This document shows positions 7,918 to 16,097 of a stretch of 64,000 nucleotides of DNA, one piece after another. The stretch comes from Nocardioides limicola (GTDB taxonomy: Bacteria; Actinomycetota; Actinomycetes; Propionibacteriales; Nocardioidaceae): NCBI RefSeq assembly GCF_016827675.1, contig NZ_JAERJA010000002.1:372001-436000 (forward strand), given 5' to 3'. Position 1 is the first letter of the stretch. Every line of letters begins with the position of its first letter. The translations under genes and the position numbers were made by a program. The notes under the pieces are model-generated. The model saw nothing but the letters and a program-made list of their open reading frames with translations. It had not been told where the DNA came from and ran no database searches.

Positions 7918-9179
7918 TGACCACCCAGACCGGGATGGACCTGCTCCGCTTCGCCACCGCAGGATCGGTCGACGACGGCAAGTCGACGCTGATCGGTCGA
8001 CTCCTGATGGACTCCAAGTCCATCTTCGAGGACCAGCTCGAGGCGGTCGAGGCGACCTCGCAGTCCAAGGGGTACGACTACACCGACCTGGCGCTGCTCA
8101 CCGACGGACTGCGGTCCGAGCGGGAGCAGGGCATCACCATCGATGTCGCCTACCGCTACTTCGCCACCCCGAACCGCAAGTTCATCATCGCCGACACCCC
8201 CGGGCACGTGCAGTACACCCGGAACATGGTCACCGGCGCCTCCACCGCCGACCTCGGCCTGGTGCTCGTCGACGCCCGTCAGGGCCTGACCGAGCAGTCC
8301 CGCCGGCATGCGGTGATCCTGTCGCTGCTGCGGGTGCCGCACCTGGTGCTGGCGGTGAACAAGATGGACCTCGTCGACTTCAGCGAGGAGGTCTTCGAGC
8401 GGATCTACGCCGAGTTCACCCAGTTCGCCACCAAGTTGAACGTGCCCGACCTCCAGGTGATCCCGATCTCCGCCCTGCAGGGCGACAACGTGGTGAACCG
8501 CTCGGAGAAGATGCCCTGGTACTCCGGGCCGACACTCATGTACCACCTCGAGCACGTGCACGTGGCCTCGGACCGGGACATGGTCGATGTCCGCTTCCCG
8601 GTGCAGTACGTGATCCGGCCCAAGTCGGACGACTTCCACGACTACCGCGGGTACGGCGGCCAGGTGGCCGGCGGGATCCTCAAGCCCGGCGACGAGGTCG
8701 TGGTCCTCCCCTCGGGGATGACCACCAGGATCTCCGGCATCGATCTGTTCGACCGCGAGATCCCCGAAGCGTTCCCGCCGATGTCGGTGACTGTGCACCT
8801 GGAGGACGACGTGGACGTCTCCCGAGGCGACATGATCGCCCGGGTGAAGAACGCGCCCACCCCCAGCCAGGACATCGACGCGATGGTCTGCTGGATGACC
8901 AACCAGCCGCTGCGCCCCCGGCAGAAACTGGCCATCAAGCACACCACCCGCACCGGCCGAGCCCTGGTCAAGGACATCCAGTACCGGCTGGACGTGAACA
9001 CGCTGCACCGCGATCAGGAGAGCCAGGAACTCAACCTGAACGAGATCGGCCGGGTGCAGTTGCGGACCACCGTGCCACTGCTGTGCGACCCCTACTCCAA
9101 GAACCGCACCACCGGCTCGTTCATCCTGATCGACGAGGCCACCGGGATCACCGTCGGTGCCGGGATGATCAACGGCTGA
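7917..9179 (+). CDS. cysN: Sulfate adenylyltransferase subunit 1 GTPase (CysN)
   Basis: A 420-residue translation-factor-like GTPase that drives APS synthesis by CysD. The GTP-binding motifs are GSVDDGKS (16-23), DTPGHVQYTRNM and NKMD; EREQGITIDVAYRYF forms switch I. Beta-barrel domains follow. There is no C-terminal APS kinase fusion, consistent with the separate cysC at 3833. The open frame extends upstream, but the real start is the ATG at 7917 that overlaps the cysD stop. The gene converges with ygfZ, with only 7 bp between stop codons. Confidence 0.96.
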   Translation: MTTQTGMDLLRFATAGSVDDGKSTLIGRLLMDSKSIFEDQLEAVEATSQSKGYDYTDLALLTDGLRSEREQGITIDVAYRYFATPNRKFIIADTPGHVQYTRNMVTGASTADLGLVLVDARQGLTEQSRRHAVILSLLRVPHLVLAVNKMDLVDFSEEVFERIYAEFTQFATKLNVPDLQVIPISALQGDNVVNRSEKMPWYSGPTLMYHLEHVHVASDRDMVDVRFPVQYVIRPKSDDFHDYRGYGGQVAGGILKPGDEVVVLPSGMTTRISGIDLFDREIPEAFPPMSVTVHLEDDVDVSRGDMIARVKNAPTPSQDIDAMVCWMTNQPLRPRQKLAIKHTTRTGRALVKDIQYRLDVNTLHRDQESQELNLNEIGRVQLRTTVPLLCDPYSKNRTTGSFILIDEATGITVGAGMING

Positions 9180-9186
9180 CTCGAAC

Positions 9187-10152
9187 TCAGCGCAGCTTCG
9201 GTCGCACGTGCATCCCGACCTCGGGATCGACGATGACCTGCTGAGCTGCGGGGAGCCCGTCGGCGAGCAACTGCTCGTCGACGGGTACGTTCCGCTTGAT
9301 CAGCGCCAGCGCGATCGGGCCCCACTCGTGGTGCCGGGCCGCACTGCCCACGAACCCGACCGCACGAGAGCCCTCGCCGTCCGTGCGCACCTCGGCGCCC
9401 GGGGTCGGCAGCCGGTTCTCCGAACCGTCCAGGTGCAACAGCACCAGCCGCCGCGGCGGCCGTCCCAGCGTGTGCACCCGGGCGACCGTCTCCTGACCGC
9501 GATAACAACCCTTGTCCAGGTGCACGGCCGAGCCGATCCAGCCGACCTCGTTGGGGATGGTCCGGTGGTCGGTGTCGATCCCCAGCCGCGGCTCGCCCCG
9601 GGCGATCCGCAACGCCTCGAACGCCCACAGGCCACACGCGGGGCCGAGCGCTCCGGCGTACTCGACCAGTCGGTCCCGCGGGACCAGGTCGAACCGACCC
9701 GGCGCCGCTTCCGCTCCGGAAGAATCGGGCCGCCAGGTCACCGCCCAGTCGGCGCTCGCGTCGGTGACCTCGACCTGGTTGAGGAACCGCATCCGGTCCA
9801 GGAACTCGATCAAGGGGCCGACGCGACCGGGCTCGGTGTGAGCCAGGAACACCTCGCCATCATCCACGCCGGTGAAAGCATGCTCGACATGGCCCTGTGG
9901 GCTCAGGATCAGCGTCGTCGTCCACTCGCCCGGGGGCAGCTCCAGCAGGTGCTGCGTGGTCAGGTCGTGCAACCACCGCAGTCGGTCCGGGCCGGCGATC
10001 CGGATCACCTCACGGTGACTGAGGTCCACGAAACCCTCGCCTCGAGCGAGCGTGCGCTGCTCGGTGTTGAACGAGCCGTAGTGCGCGGCGACCGGGGCGT
10101 CGACACCCGCGGCGGTCACCGCGCCCGGCAGATCCACCAGTGGGCTGGTCAC
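9187..10152 (-). CDS. ygfZ: YgfZ/GcvT-domain folate-binding protein
   Basis: A 321-residue member of the folate-dependent YgfZ family, which assists Fe-S cluster assembly or repair. The signature KGCYRGQE lies at residues 214-221, with LSHREVIRIAGPDRLRWLHD near the N-terminus and LPNEVGWIGSAVHLD-like context (TIPNEVGWIGSAVHLD) before the signature. It is downstream of a Fur regulator, overlapping its end by 4 bp, so the pair is coupled. Tetrahydrofolate binding is known for the family; the specific client is not evident. Confidence 0.9.
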   Translation of the reverse strand: MTSPLVDLPGAVTAAGVDAPVAAHYGSFNTEQRTLARGEGFVDLSHREVIRIAGPDRLRWLHDLTTQHLLELPPGEWTTTLILSPQGHVEHAFTGVDDGEVFLAHTEPGRVGPLIEFLDRMRFLNQVEVTDASADWAVTWRPDSSGAEAAPGRFDLVPRDRLVEYAGALGPACGLWAFEALRIARGEPRLGIDTDHRTIPNEVGWIGSAVHLDKGCYRGQETVARVHTLGRPPRRLVLLHLDGSENRLPTPGAEVRTDGEGSRAVGFVGSAARHHEWGPIALALIKRNVPVDEQLLADGLPAAQQVIVDPEVGMHVRPKLR

Positions 10153-10586
10153 TCAACGCTCCCCTCAGAGGTGGCACCGTCACAGTGGTGACAGGTCCCG
10201 AAGATGGTCAGGTGACCGATGTCGGGGGTGAAGCCGTAGCGCTCCCCCAGCAGTCCGGTCAGGTCGGCCACCTCACCTGAGTCAACCGAGGTCACGGTCG
10301 AACAATTCCGGCAGACGAGGTGGAAGTGTTCCCGGCCCCCGATCGAGTGATAGGTCGGCGCCCGATCGGAGAGATGCGTGTGTCGGATCAGCCCGATCTC
10401 CTCGAGCACCTCCAGGGTCCGGTAGACCGTGGAGAGATTCACTGCGGCCGAGTGCCGGCGTATCTCAGCGTGCACCTGGTCGGGGGTGGCGTGGCCCAAC
10501 TCCTCGACGGCACCGAGCACCAGTTCGCGTTGCGGGGTGAGCCGGTAGCCCCGCTCCCGCAGCCGCGCCCGCCAGTCCGAGTTCAT
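10149..10586 (-). CDS. Fur-family metal-responsive regulator
   Basis: A 145-residue repressor of the Fur/Zur/PerR family. The winged-helix N-terminal half contains YRLTPQRELVLGAVEELGHATPDQVHAEI and VNLSTVYRTLEVLEEIGLI (quoted in part: YRLTPQRELVLGAV, STVYRTLEVLEEIGLI). The metal-binding half has HFHLVCRNC and CHHC, two CxxC pairs that normally hold a structural zinc. The ATG at 10586 overlaps the nitrobindin stop (ATGA), so the nitrobindin-Fur-ygfZ genes form one operon. The sensed signal (Fe, Zn or peroxide) cannot be assigned from sequence alone. Confidence 0.88.
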   Translation of the reverse strand: MNSDWRARLRERGYRLTPQRELVLGAVEELGHATPDQVHAEIRRHSAAVNLSTVYRTLEVLEEIGLIRHTHLSDRAPTYHSIGGREHFHLVCRNCSTVTSVDSGEVADLTGLLGERYGFTPDIGHLTIFGTCHHCDGATSEGSVE

Positions 10587-11089
10587 CGCCTCGTCAGCTT
10601 GGCCCACAGGTGCGGCTGCAGTTCGTGTCCGGTCGCGGCCATGTCGTAGGCGTAGAGGAGGTCCCCGTCCACGTTGCCGTACATCCGCTTGCCACCGGCG
10701 ACCTCCTTGGCCGACTCGGTGAAGGAGACTCCGGCGGTGTGCAGTTCCACCCGCCCGTCCGCCGCCGCGCCGTACCAGACCTCACTGATGCCGGTCGGAT
10801 GCACGAGCAGCACCTCGACCTTCCCGCCCGGACGCGCGCGCCAGAAGCCGGTCTCGATGGCGGCGTCGCGCACCTTGTTGCCGTCCTCGTCAACGATCCA
10901 GGAGCGGGCCAGGTAGTGGAAGAACGGCCGACCGTCGTGGGTGAAGATGATCTCCTGGCCGAACGAGAACGGATCGATGCTCGGGTAGTCGCCGTGCCCG
11001 TTGCCCTGCCAGGTGCCGAGCAGCCAGGCGATCGGTGCGCAGTCCGGGTGCAGATTCTCCGGAAGCTCGAACGGCATCGCGTCACTCAC
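10583..11089 (-). CDS. Nitrobindin-like heme beta-barrel protein (peroxynitrite isomerase)
   Basis: A 168-residue FABP-like/nitrobindin family protein (Rv0813c type). It has the family motif LLGTWQGNGHGDYP near the N-terminus and a C-terminal PHLWAKLTRR whose His is expected to be the heme axial ligand. Characterised family members bind ferric heme and isomerise peroxynitrite to nitrate. The GTG start at 11089 overlaps the stop of a 36-codon upstream ORF. It is followed by a Fur regulator and YgfZ in one operon, a heme/iron/redox context. Confidence 0.9.
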   Translation of the reverse strand: MSDAMPFELPENLHPDCAPIAWLLGTWQGNGHGDYPSIDPFSFGQEIIFTHDGRPFFHYLARSWIVDEDGNKVRDAAIETGFWRARPGGKVEVLLVHPTGISEVWYGAAADGRVELHTAGVSFTESAKEVAGGKRMYGNVDGDLLYAYDMAATGHELQPHLWAKLTRR

Positions 11090-11192
11090 CCTTCACCCGA
11101 CGGCCGCGGGCCAGTTGGGCCGCGGTGACCACCAGGACACCGGCGCCCACGAGAACGCATCCGATGATTGCAGCGATGAAGACGGCGTCCAC
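11082..11192 (-). CDS. Small membrane protein, 36 residues
   Basis: A GTG-started ORF of 36 codons encodes one hydrophobic helix (VFIAAIIGCVLVGAGVLVVT) followed by a basic tail (QLARGRRVKGE), a typical single-pass micropeptide. Its stop overlaps the start of nitrobindin by 8 bp, and a TAGACT -10 lies 7 nt before its GTG, so it would be the first, leaderless gene of the nitrobindin operon. No family recognised. It could act only through translational coupling to nitrobindin. Confidence 0.6.
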   Translation of the reverse strand: MDAVFIAAIIGCVLVGAGVLVVTAAQLARGRRVKGE

Positions 11193-11199
11193 AGCAGTG

Positions 11200-11220
11200 A
11201 GTCTACGCAGTGGCTAAGGT
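11200..11220. promoter_or_regulatory. Divergent leaderless promoters (nitrobindin operon / DsrE)
   Basis: On the minus strand TAGACT (11200-11205) precedes the small-ORF GTG by 7 nt. On the plus strand TAAGGT (11215-11220) precedes the DsrE ATG by 6 nt. The two -10 boxes are only 9 bp apart, so the polymerases must compete. Confidence 0.55.
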
Positions 11221-11226
11221 CGGGGT

Positions 11227-11586
11227 ATGACACGGCTACGAATCAAGGTGACCTGCGGCGGCGAGGACCCCGAACGGTGCAACCAGGCCTTCACGGTGGC
11301 CGCCGCCGCGGTCGCGTCCGGCGCCGATGTCGGGCTCTGGCTCACCGGCGAGGCGGCCTGGTTCGCCGTGCCCGGACGGGCCGAGGAGTTCGCCCTCCCA
11401 CTCGCCGCCCCGCTGGCCGACCTGCTCGCGGCGGTCCTCGCCGGCGGCCAGGTCACCCTGTGCACCCAGTGCGCGGACCGGCGTGGCATCGGCGCCGAGG
11501 ACGTCCTCGACGGCGTCCGGATCGCCGGGGCGGCGGGCTTCGTGGAGGAGATCCTCACCGAAGGCACCCAAGCGCTGGTCTATTGA
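11227..11586 (+). CDS. DsrE-like family protein
   Basis: A 119-residue protein with a DsrE/DsrF-type alpha/beta fold: an N-terminal beta strand (LRIKVTCGGEDPERCNQAF), an Ala-rich helix, GADVGLWLTGEAAW, and the Cys pair in VTLCTQCADRRGI. DsrE relatives carry persulfide sulfur on a conserved Cys, and the placement between sulfur-metabolism genes fits sulfur trafficking. The exact partner is unknown. Probably transcribed alone from its own leaderless promoter. Confidence 0.75.
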   Translation: MTRLRIKVTCGGEDPERCNQAFTVAAAAVASGADVGLWLTGEAAWFAVPGRAEEFALPLAAPLADLLAAVLAGGQVTLCTQCADRRGIGAEDVLDGVRIAGAAGFVEEILTEGTQALVY

Positions 11587-11609
11587 CCACGAAGGCTCGG
11601 CCACGCCGC

Positions 11610-11615
11610 TAGACT
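11610..11615 (+). promoter_or_regulatory. -10 element upstream of the EPS BY-kinase operon
   Basis: TAGACT lies 50 bp before the GTG start of the BY-kinase. It is the first likely promoter of the 11.7-17.3 kb EPS block; the interval would form a short leader. Confidence 0.4.
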
Positions 11616-11665
11616 GCGGAGGTCCTGACGGCTCGGACCGTTTCCCTGATCGGTGAAGGCACGGA

Positions 11666-13177
11666 GTGGAACTCAAAAACCTGCTGAAGATCGCCCGACG
11701 ACGTTGGCGTTCGATCACTTCGATGCTGCTCCTGGGACTCGTGGTCAGCGGCGCCATCTCGTACGTGATGCCCAAGCAGTACGAGTCGACCGCCAGAATC
11801 TACGTCTCCGTCGACGCCCAGATCGTCTCCGAGCTCTACACCGGCGCCGCCTATGTGGCCTCCCGGATGAAGTCGTACGCCGAACTGGCCAGCCACGCCG
11901 AGTTGGCCAGCCGGATGATCTCCGAACTGTCGCTGCCCGAGTCCACCACCCAACTGGGTCGCAAGATCCGCGCGGAGTCCGCGGTCGACACGGTCATCCT
12001 CACCTTCACCGTGACCGACCGTGACCCTGCCCGGGCGCAAGTGATCGCCCGCACCGGCTCACAACTGCTCGTCACCTATGTCGAGGAACTGGAGACCCCG
12101 CCCGGCCAGTTGCAGCCCCAGGTGAACGCGCACATCACCGACGCCGCGGACTTCCAACCCAACCCGGTCTCACCACAGATCGCCCTCAACCTCTCGGTCG
12201 CGGCGCTGATCGGCCTGCTGCTCGGCGTGGGCCTGGCCACCGTCCGGGAGCTGCTCGACAACACCGTCAAGCTCGCCGACGACATCAAGGAGCTCGCGGC
12301 GGCGCCGGTGATGGCCAGCGTGGGCACCGAACGGCGGATCCCCAAGGAGCCGCTGCTCACCGACGTGAGCGGCTTCTCGCCCCGCGGCGAGGCGTTCCGG
12401 CTGCTGCGCACCAACCTGCAGTACCTCGACATCGACCACGACCTGCGGTCGCTGGTGATCACCAGCGCCGTCGCCGGCGAGGGCAAGACCCACACCGCCG
12501 TGAACCTGGCCATCACCTTGGCCCAGGCCGGTCAACGGGTCCTGATCGTGGACGCCGACCTCCGTCGGCCCCGGGTCGCCCAACTGCTGGGCCTGGACCG
12601 CTCGATCGGTTTCACCACCGTGCTGGTCGGCCGGAACACCCCGGCCGAGGCCATCCAGGTGCACCAGGAGTCCGGCGTACACGTGCTGGCCAGTGGCCCG
12701 ACACCCCCGAACCCGACCGAGATCCTGCAGACGCACGCGGCCCGGGACCTGCTGCACGCGCTACGCGACTCCTACGACACCGTGGTCATCGACGCGCCGC
12801 CGCTGCTGCCCGTCTCCGACGCCTCGATCCTGGGCACCATCACCGACGGCGTGCTGATGGTGACCCGCTATGGGAAGACCAAGCGGGAGCAGTTGGAGGT
12901 CGCCTCGGCCCGGGTCCGCGGCGTCGGCGGCCGACTGCACGGCGTGGTGGTGAACATGGTGCCCAAGCGCGCCGCCGAGGGCTACCACTATTACTACTAC
13001 TACTACGAGGCCACCCGCCCTGGTGCCGACACCAGCCGCAAGACGCCCGGAAGGTTCGGGCGCAAGGGGGACCGGGCCAAGGCCAAGCGCAGCGACAAGA
13101 GCCGTGCCGGCGACAGAGCCAAGTCCTCTCGCAGTGCCCGCAAACGAGCCGATGACGGCGCCGACGTGAGCAAGTGA
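11666..13177 (+). CDS. Polysaccharide co-polymerase / bacterial tyrosine kinase (Wzc/CpsCD-like)
   Basis: A 503-residue fusion of a chain-length determinant and a BY-kinase. The N-terminal Wzz domain has membrane helices near residues 17-37 and 170-192. The cytoplasmic kinase has Walker A GEGKT (271-275), Walker A' VLIVDADLRRP and Walker B VVIDAPPLLP. A cluster YHYYYYYY (about 440-447) is the expected autophosphorylation site. It is followed by an unusually long Lys/Arg/Ser-rich tail of about 55 residues. It should control EPS chain length with the polymerase encoded next and be dephosphorylated by the phosphatase at 5071. Confidence 0.92.
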   Translation: MELKNLLKIARRRWRSITSMLLLGLVVSGAISYVMPKQYESTARIYVSVDAQIVSELYTGAAYVASRMKSYAELASHAELASRMISELSLPESTTQLGRKIRAESAVDTVILTFTVTDRDPARAQVIARTGSQLLVTYVEELETPPGQLQPQVNAHITDAADFQPNPVSPQIALNLSVAALIGLLLGVGLATVRELLDNTVKLADDIKELAAAPVMASVGTERRIPKEPLLTDVSGFSPRGEAFRLLRTNLQYLDIDHDLRSLVITSAVAGEGKTHTAVNLAITLAQAGQRVLIVDADLRRPRVAQLLGLDRSIGFTTVLVGRNTPAEAIQVHQESGVHVLASGPTPPNPTEILQTHAARDLLHALRDSYDTVVIDAPPLLPVSDASILGTITDGVLMVTRYGKTKREQLEVASARVRGVGGRLHGVVVNMVPKRAAEGYHYYYYYYEATRPGADTSRKTPGRFGRKGDRAKAKRSDKSRAGDRAKSSRSARKRADDGADVSK

Positions 13178-13186
13178 GCCCCTGAC

Positions 13187-14488
13187 GTGACCGGTGACGG
13201 TGTCACTGGCCGGGTCGCCCTGGTGGCAACCTTCGGCCTGCTCGTGGTCGCCCTGGCCGGGCTGGCCACCCGCGGCACCATCTTCGCCATCCTGGCCGTC
13301 GGGGCTGCGCTGGGACTCACCGTCGTCTGCGTGCTCGGGCCCCGCTTGACCGGAGCCCTCTGCCTGATCGCCGCGATGGCACTGGCGCCGCTCGACGACA
13401 TCCGGCCCGGCGAGACGTCGCTGCTCAACGCCTCCGACATGGCGGTGGCGGTGGGCTTCGCCCTGCTGGTGCCCACCATGATGCGGCGGCGGGCCCATGT
13501 GCCCGGTCTCTACCTGCTCGGGGTGGCCGTGCTGCTCACCGCGGTGCTGCTCTCCTCGGCCATGGCCAGCAACCCCACCGAGAGTTTCATGCTGGCGATC
13601 CGACTGCTCATTGCCGCGGTCATGCTCCCCTTGGCGTTCGCCTGGTGGTCACCGCCGACGCGGTGGGTCAACGCGCTCTGCTGGGGGTACGTCGGCGGCC
13701 AGGTGGTCAGCACCGTCTACGGCCTCACCCTCGGTGGCACCGTGCACGGTCGCCATGTCGGGCTGACCCGGCACCCCAACTACTACGGCCTGGCCGCGAT
13801 GGTCGCCGTAGCCCTGTGCATCTACCTGCACCACCGCACGCCCCGGGAGTACCGGTGGGTGGTCTGGGTCGCCGGCGGCATCTGCCTCTACGGCGGCCTT
13901 GTCAGCGGTAGCCGCGCCTCGACACTCGGGCTGATCGCCCTGGTGCTGATGGTGGTGATGATCGAGCGCTCGGTGCTGTCGGCCTGGTGGGTCCTCTCCG
14001 GAGGGCTGACGTTGGCGCTGACCCTGCAGTGGCTGGTCGACTATCTGGGGCCTGGCTCGGCCGTGGCCCGGATCCTGCCCGGCGACTACGGGGCGAGCCT
14101 GTCCGACCAACACCGCAACATAACCCTGGAGATCTACTGGGACCAGTTCTTGGCCAGTCCGCTGCTCGGCAACGGGTTCACCAACGAACAGTTCGAGGCA
14201 CACAACGCCTACCTGCAGATCGCAGTGGCACTGGGCGTCGTCGGCCTCGCTGGCTTCCTGATGATCGGCTGGTCGCTGATGCGGCCACTCTTCGCCCGCG
14301 GCGACCGTCGAGCGCTCTGCTACGTGGCGGTCTCGTACGCCGTGGTGGCGCCGGTGACGCCCAGCGTCTGGGACCGGATTGTCTGGGTCGGTCTGGCATT
14401 GGGCATCCTTGCCTCGGTGCCCGACACCGATCCACAGCAAAGCGACCATGATCGGACCGAGTTCAGTCCCGCCAAGGAGACCACGTGA
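13187..14488 (+). CDS. O-antigen ligase / Wzy-like polymerase family protein
   Basis: A 433-residue polytopic membrane protein with about 11 predicted helices. The Wzy_C-type features are RHPNYYGLAAMV, SGSRASTLGL and, in a late periplasmic/loop region, NEQFEAHNAYLQIAVALG with the conserved HN.YL. It should polymerise undecaprenyl-linked repeat units or ligate the glycan to an acceptor; sequence does not separate the two. GTG start 9 bp after the BY-kinase stop; its end overlaps the next gene (GTGA). Confidence 0.88.
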   Translation: MTGDGVTGRVALVATFGLLVVALAGLATRGTIFAILAVGAALGLTVVCVLGPRLTGALCLIAAMALAPLDDIRPGETSLLNASDMAVAVGFALLVPTMMRRRAHVPGLYLLGVAVLLTAVLLSSAMASNPTESFMLAIRLLIAAVMLPLAFAWWSPPTRWVNALCWGYVGGQVVSTVYGLTLGGTVHGRHVGLTRHPNYYGLAAMVAVALCIYLHHRTPREYRWVVWVAGGICLYGGLVSGSRASTLGLIALVLMVVMIERSVLSAWWVLSGGLTLALTLQWLVDYLGPGSAVARILPGDYGASLSDQHRNITLEIYWDQFLASPLLGNGFTNEQFEAHNAYLQIAVALGVVGLAGFLMIGWSLMRPLFARGDRRALCYVAVSYAVVAPVTPSVWDRIVWVGLALGILASVPDTDPQQSDHDRTEFSPAKETT

Positions 14489-15285
14489 TTCGCAACCCCA
14501 GCTTCGCGATGCACCGACTGCGCCAGACCGGGCGCTTCCGCAACGCGCCCCAGGTGCTGTGGTCCATCGCCACCAGCCGCACCCCCCTGCGTCGTGACGC
14601 GCTGCGCTTCGTGATGAAGGACGGCACGGTGATCGACACGCCCAACCAGCCGGGCGCCCGGGTGCCCATCTACGAGGTGTTCGTCGAGGACGCCTACGAC
14701 TACGACGCGTTGACCGAAGGCCTACGCCCGGACCTGGTGGCCTTGGACATCGGTGGCCACGTCGGCTGCTTCTCGGTCGCCCTGGCCAAGCACAGCCGGG
14801 AAGCCCGCGTGCACACCTACGAGGCATCACCGGTCACTGCCCAGTGGTTGTTCCGCAACGTCGAGCAGAACGAGTTGAGCGACCGCGTGCACCCGCACCA
14901 CAGCGCTGTGGCTGGAGTCACCGGCACTCTCGAGTTCGCCGACAACGGCCGAGGCAGCGGACTCAACGGCGTGACCGCCGCCCAGCGAAGCGGGCACCCG
15001 ACCGCGATAGCGACCGTCCCGGCAGTCACCTTCGGCGATGCCGTGCGGGCCGCGGGCGGCACCGTGGACCTGGTCAAGATGGACACCGAGGGTGCCGAGT
15101 ACGACATCGTCCTCAACAGCTCCGCCGAGGACTGGGAGACCGTCTCCAGGATCGTCCTGGAGCACCACGCCGTCCCTGGCCAGGACGCTGCGGAGCTGGA
15201 GAGGTTCCTGGTCGGCGCCGGCTTCGAGGTGACACGCCGGGAGAGCGGCGGCACCGCGGGCATCCTCTGGCTCGACCGGCGATAG
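14485..15285 (+). CDS. FkbM family methyltransferase 1
   Basis: A 266-residue SAM-dependent O-methyltransferase. SAM-binding motif I is LDIGGHVGCFSVALAKH (about residues 93-109), followed by VHTYEASPVTAQWL and the FkbM-typical VDLVKMDTEGAEYDIVLN. It probably methylates a sugar hydroxyl of the EPS. The next gene is a clear paralogue sharing the N-terminal motif (RLRQTGRFRNAP versus RVRQTLRFANGP) and the core, a tandem duplication. GTG start overlaps the polymerase stop. Confidence 0.88.
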   Translation: MIRNPSFAMHRLRQTGRFRNAPQVLWSIATSRTPLRRDALRFVMKDGTVIDTPNQPGARVPIYEVFVEDAYDYDALTEGLRPDLVALDIGGHVGCFSVALAKHSREARVHTYEASPVTAQWLFRNVEQNELSDRVHPHHSAVAGVTGTLEFADNGRGSGLNGVTAAQRSGHPTAIATVPAVTFGDAVRAAGGTVDLVKMDTEGAEYDIVLNSSAEDWETVSRIVLEHHAVPGQDAAELERFLVGAGFEVTRRESGGTAGILWLDRR

Positions 15286-15295
15286 CCTGACCGCC

Positions 15296-16093
15296 ATGCG
15301 CCCACCGTCGTACGCCCTGCGCCGGGTCCGTCAGACCCTGCGCTTCGCCAATGGTCCGTCCGTGCTGCTTGCGATGGCCTCGTCCCGCTCCCCCTGGCCA
15401 CGTGCGGAACTCACCTTCCGCACCCGCAGCGGAGCGGCGGTCGCCACCCCCAACGTCGCGGGCGCGCGACTGGCCGTCTACGAGCACTTCGTCGAGGACA
15501 CCTACCGGCTCGGGGACCTGACCGCCGGCCTGCGGCCGGACTTCCACGTCCTCGACGTCGGCAGTCAGGTCGGTGCCTTCGCGGTGGCCATCGCCCGGCA
15601 CTCCCCCCAGGCGCACGTGCATGCCTACGAGGCGTCCCCGGAGACAGCTGAGTGGCTGCAGCGCAACGTCGCCGGCAATGACCTCGGGGATCGGATCCAT
15701 CCGCACGCGGTGGCCATCTCCGACCATGACGGGACGCTCGAGTTCGCCGACCTCGGCGCTGCGAGCGTCCACAACGGCATCACCGCCCCCGGCGACACGG
15801 CGACCATGGTCACCGTCCCCTGCGCGACGATGGCGACGGCGGTCGCACTGGCCGGCGGCCGGGTCGAGGTGGTCAAGATGGATGCCGAGGGGGCCGAGTA
15901 CGACGCCGTGCTGAGCTCACCGGAGGCGATCTGGGCTCCGGTGCAGCGGGTGGTGATGGAATACCACCCGGTCCCCGGGCACAGCGTCGAGGAGCTGGTC
16001 GACTTCTTCGCCCGGGTCGGCCTCGATCTGGTCCAGCACCGGCCCGAAGGTCGCCCGGGGCTCGGGCTGGCCTGGTTCTCCCGAGGAGCCTGA
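15296..16093 (+). CDS. FkbM family methyltransferase 2 (tandem paralogue)
   Basis: A 265-residue paralogue of the preceding gene. SAM motif LDVGSQVGAFAVAIARH, then VHAYEASPETAEWL and VEVVKMDAEGAEYDAVLSS. The two proteins align along their whole length, so they likely modify different positions of the same glycan. The stop codon region of the upstream gene contains TAGCCT (15283-15288), 7 nt before this ATG, so an internal leaderless promoter is possible in addition to read-through. Confidence 0.88.
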   Translation: MRPPSYALRRVRQTLRFANGPSVLLAMASSRSPWPRAELTFRTRSGAAVATPNVAGARLAVYEHFVEDTYRLGDLTAGLRPDFHVLDVGSQVGAFAVAIARHSPQAHVHAYEASPETAEWLQRNVAGNDLGDRIHPHAVAISDHDGTLEFADLGAASVHNGITAPGDTATMVTVPCATMATAVALAGGRVEVVKMDAEGAEYDAVLSSPEAIWAPVQRVVMEYHPVPGHSVEELVDFFARVGLDLVQHRPEGRPGLGLAWFSRGA

Positions 16094-16097
16094 CCAG

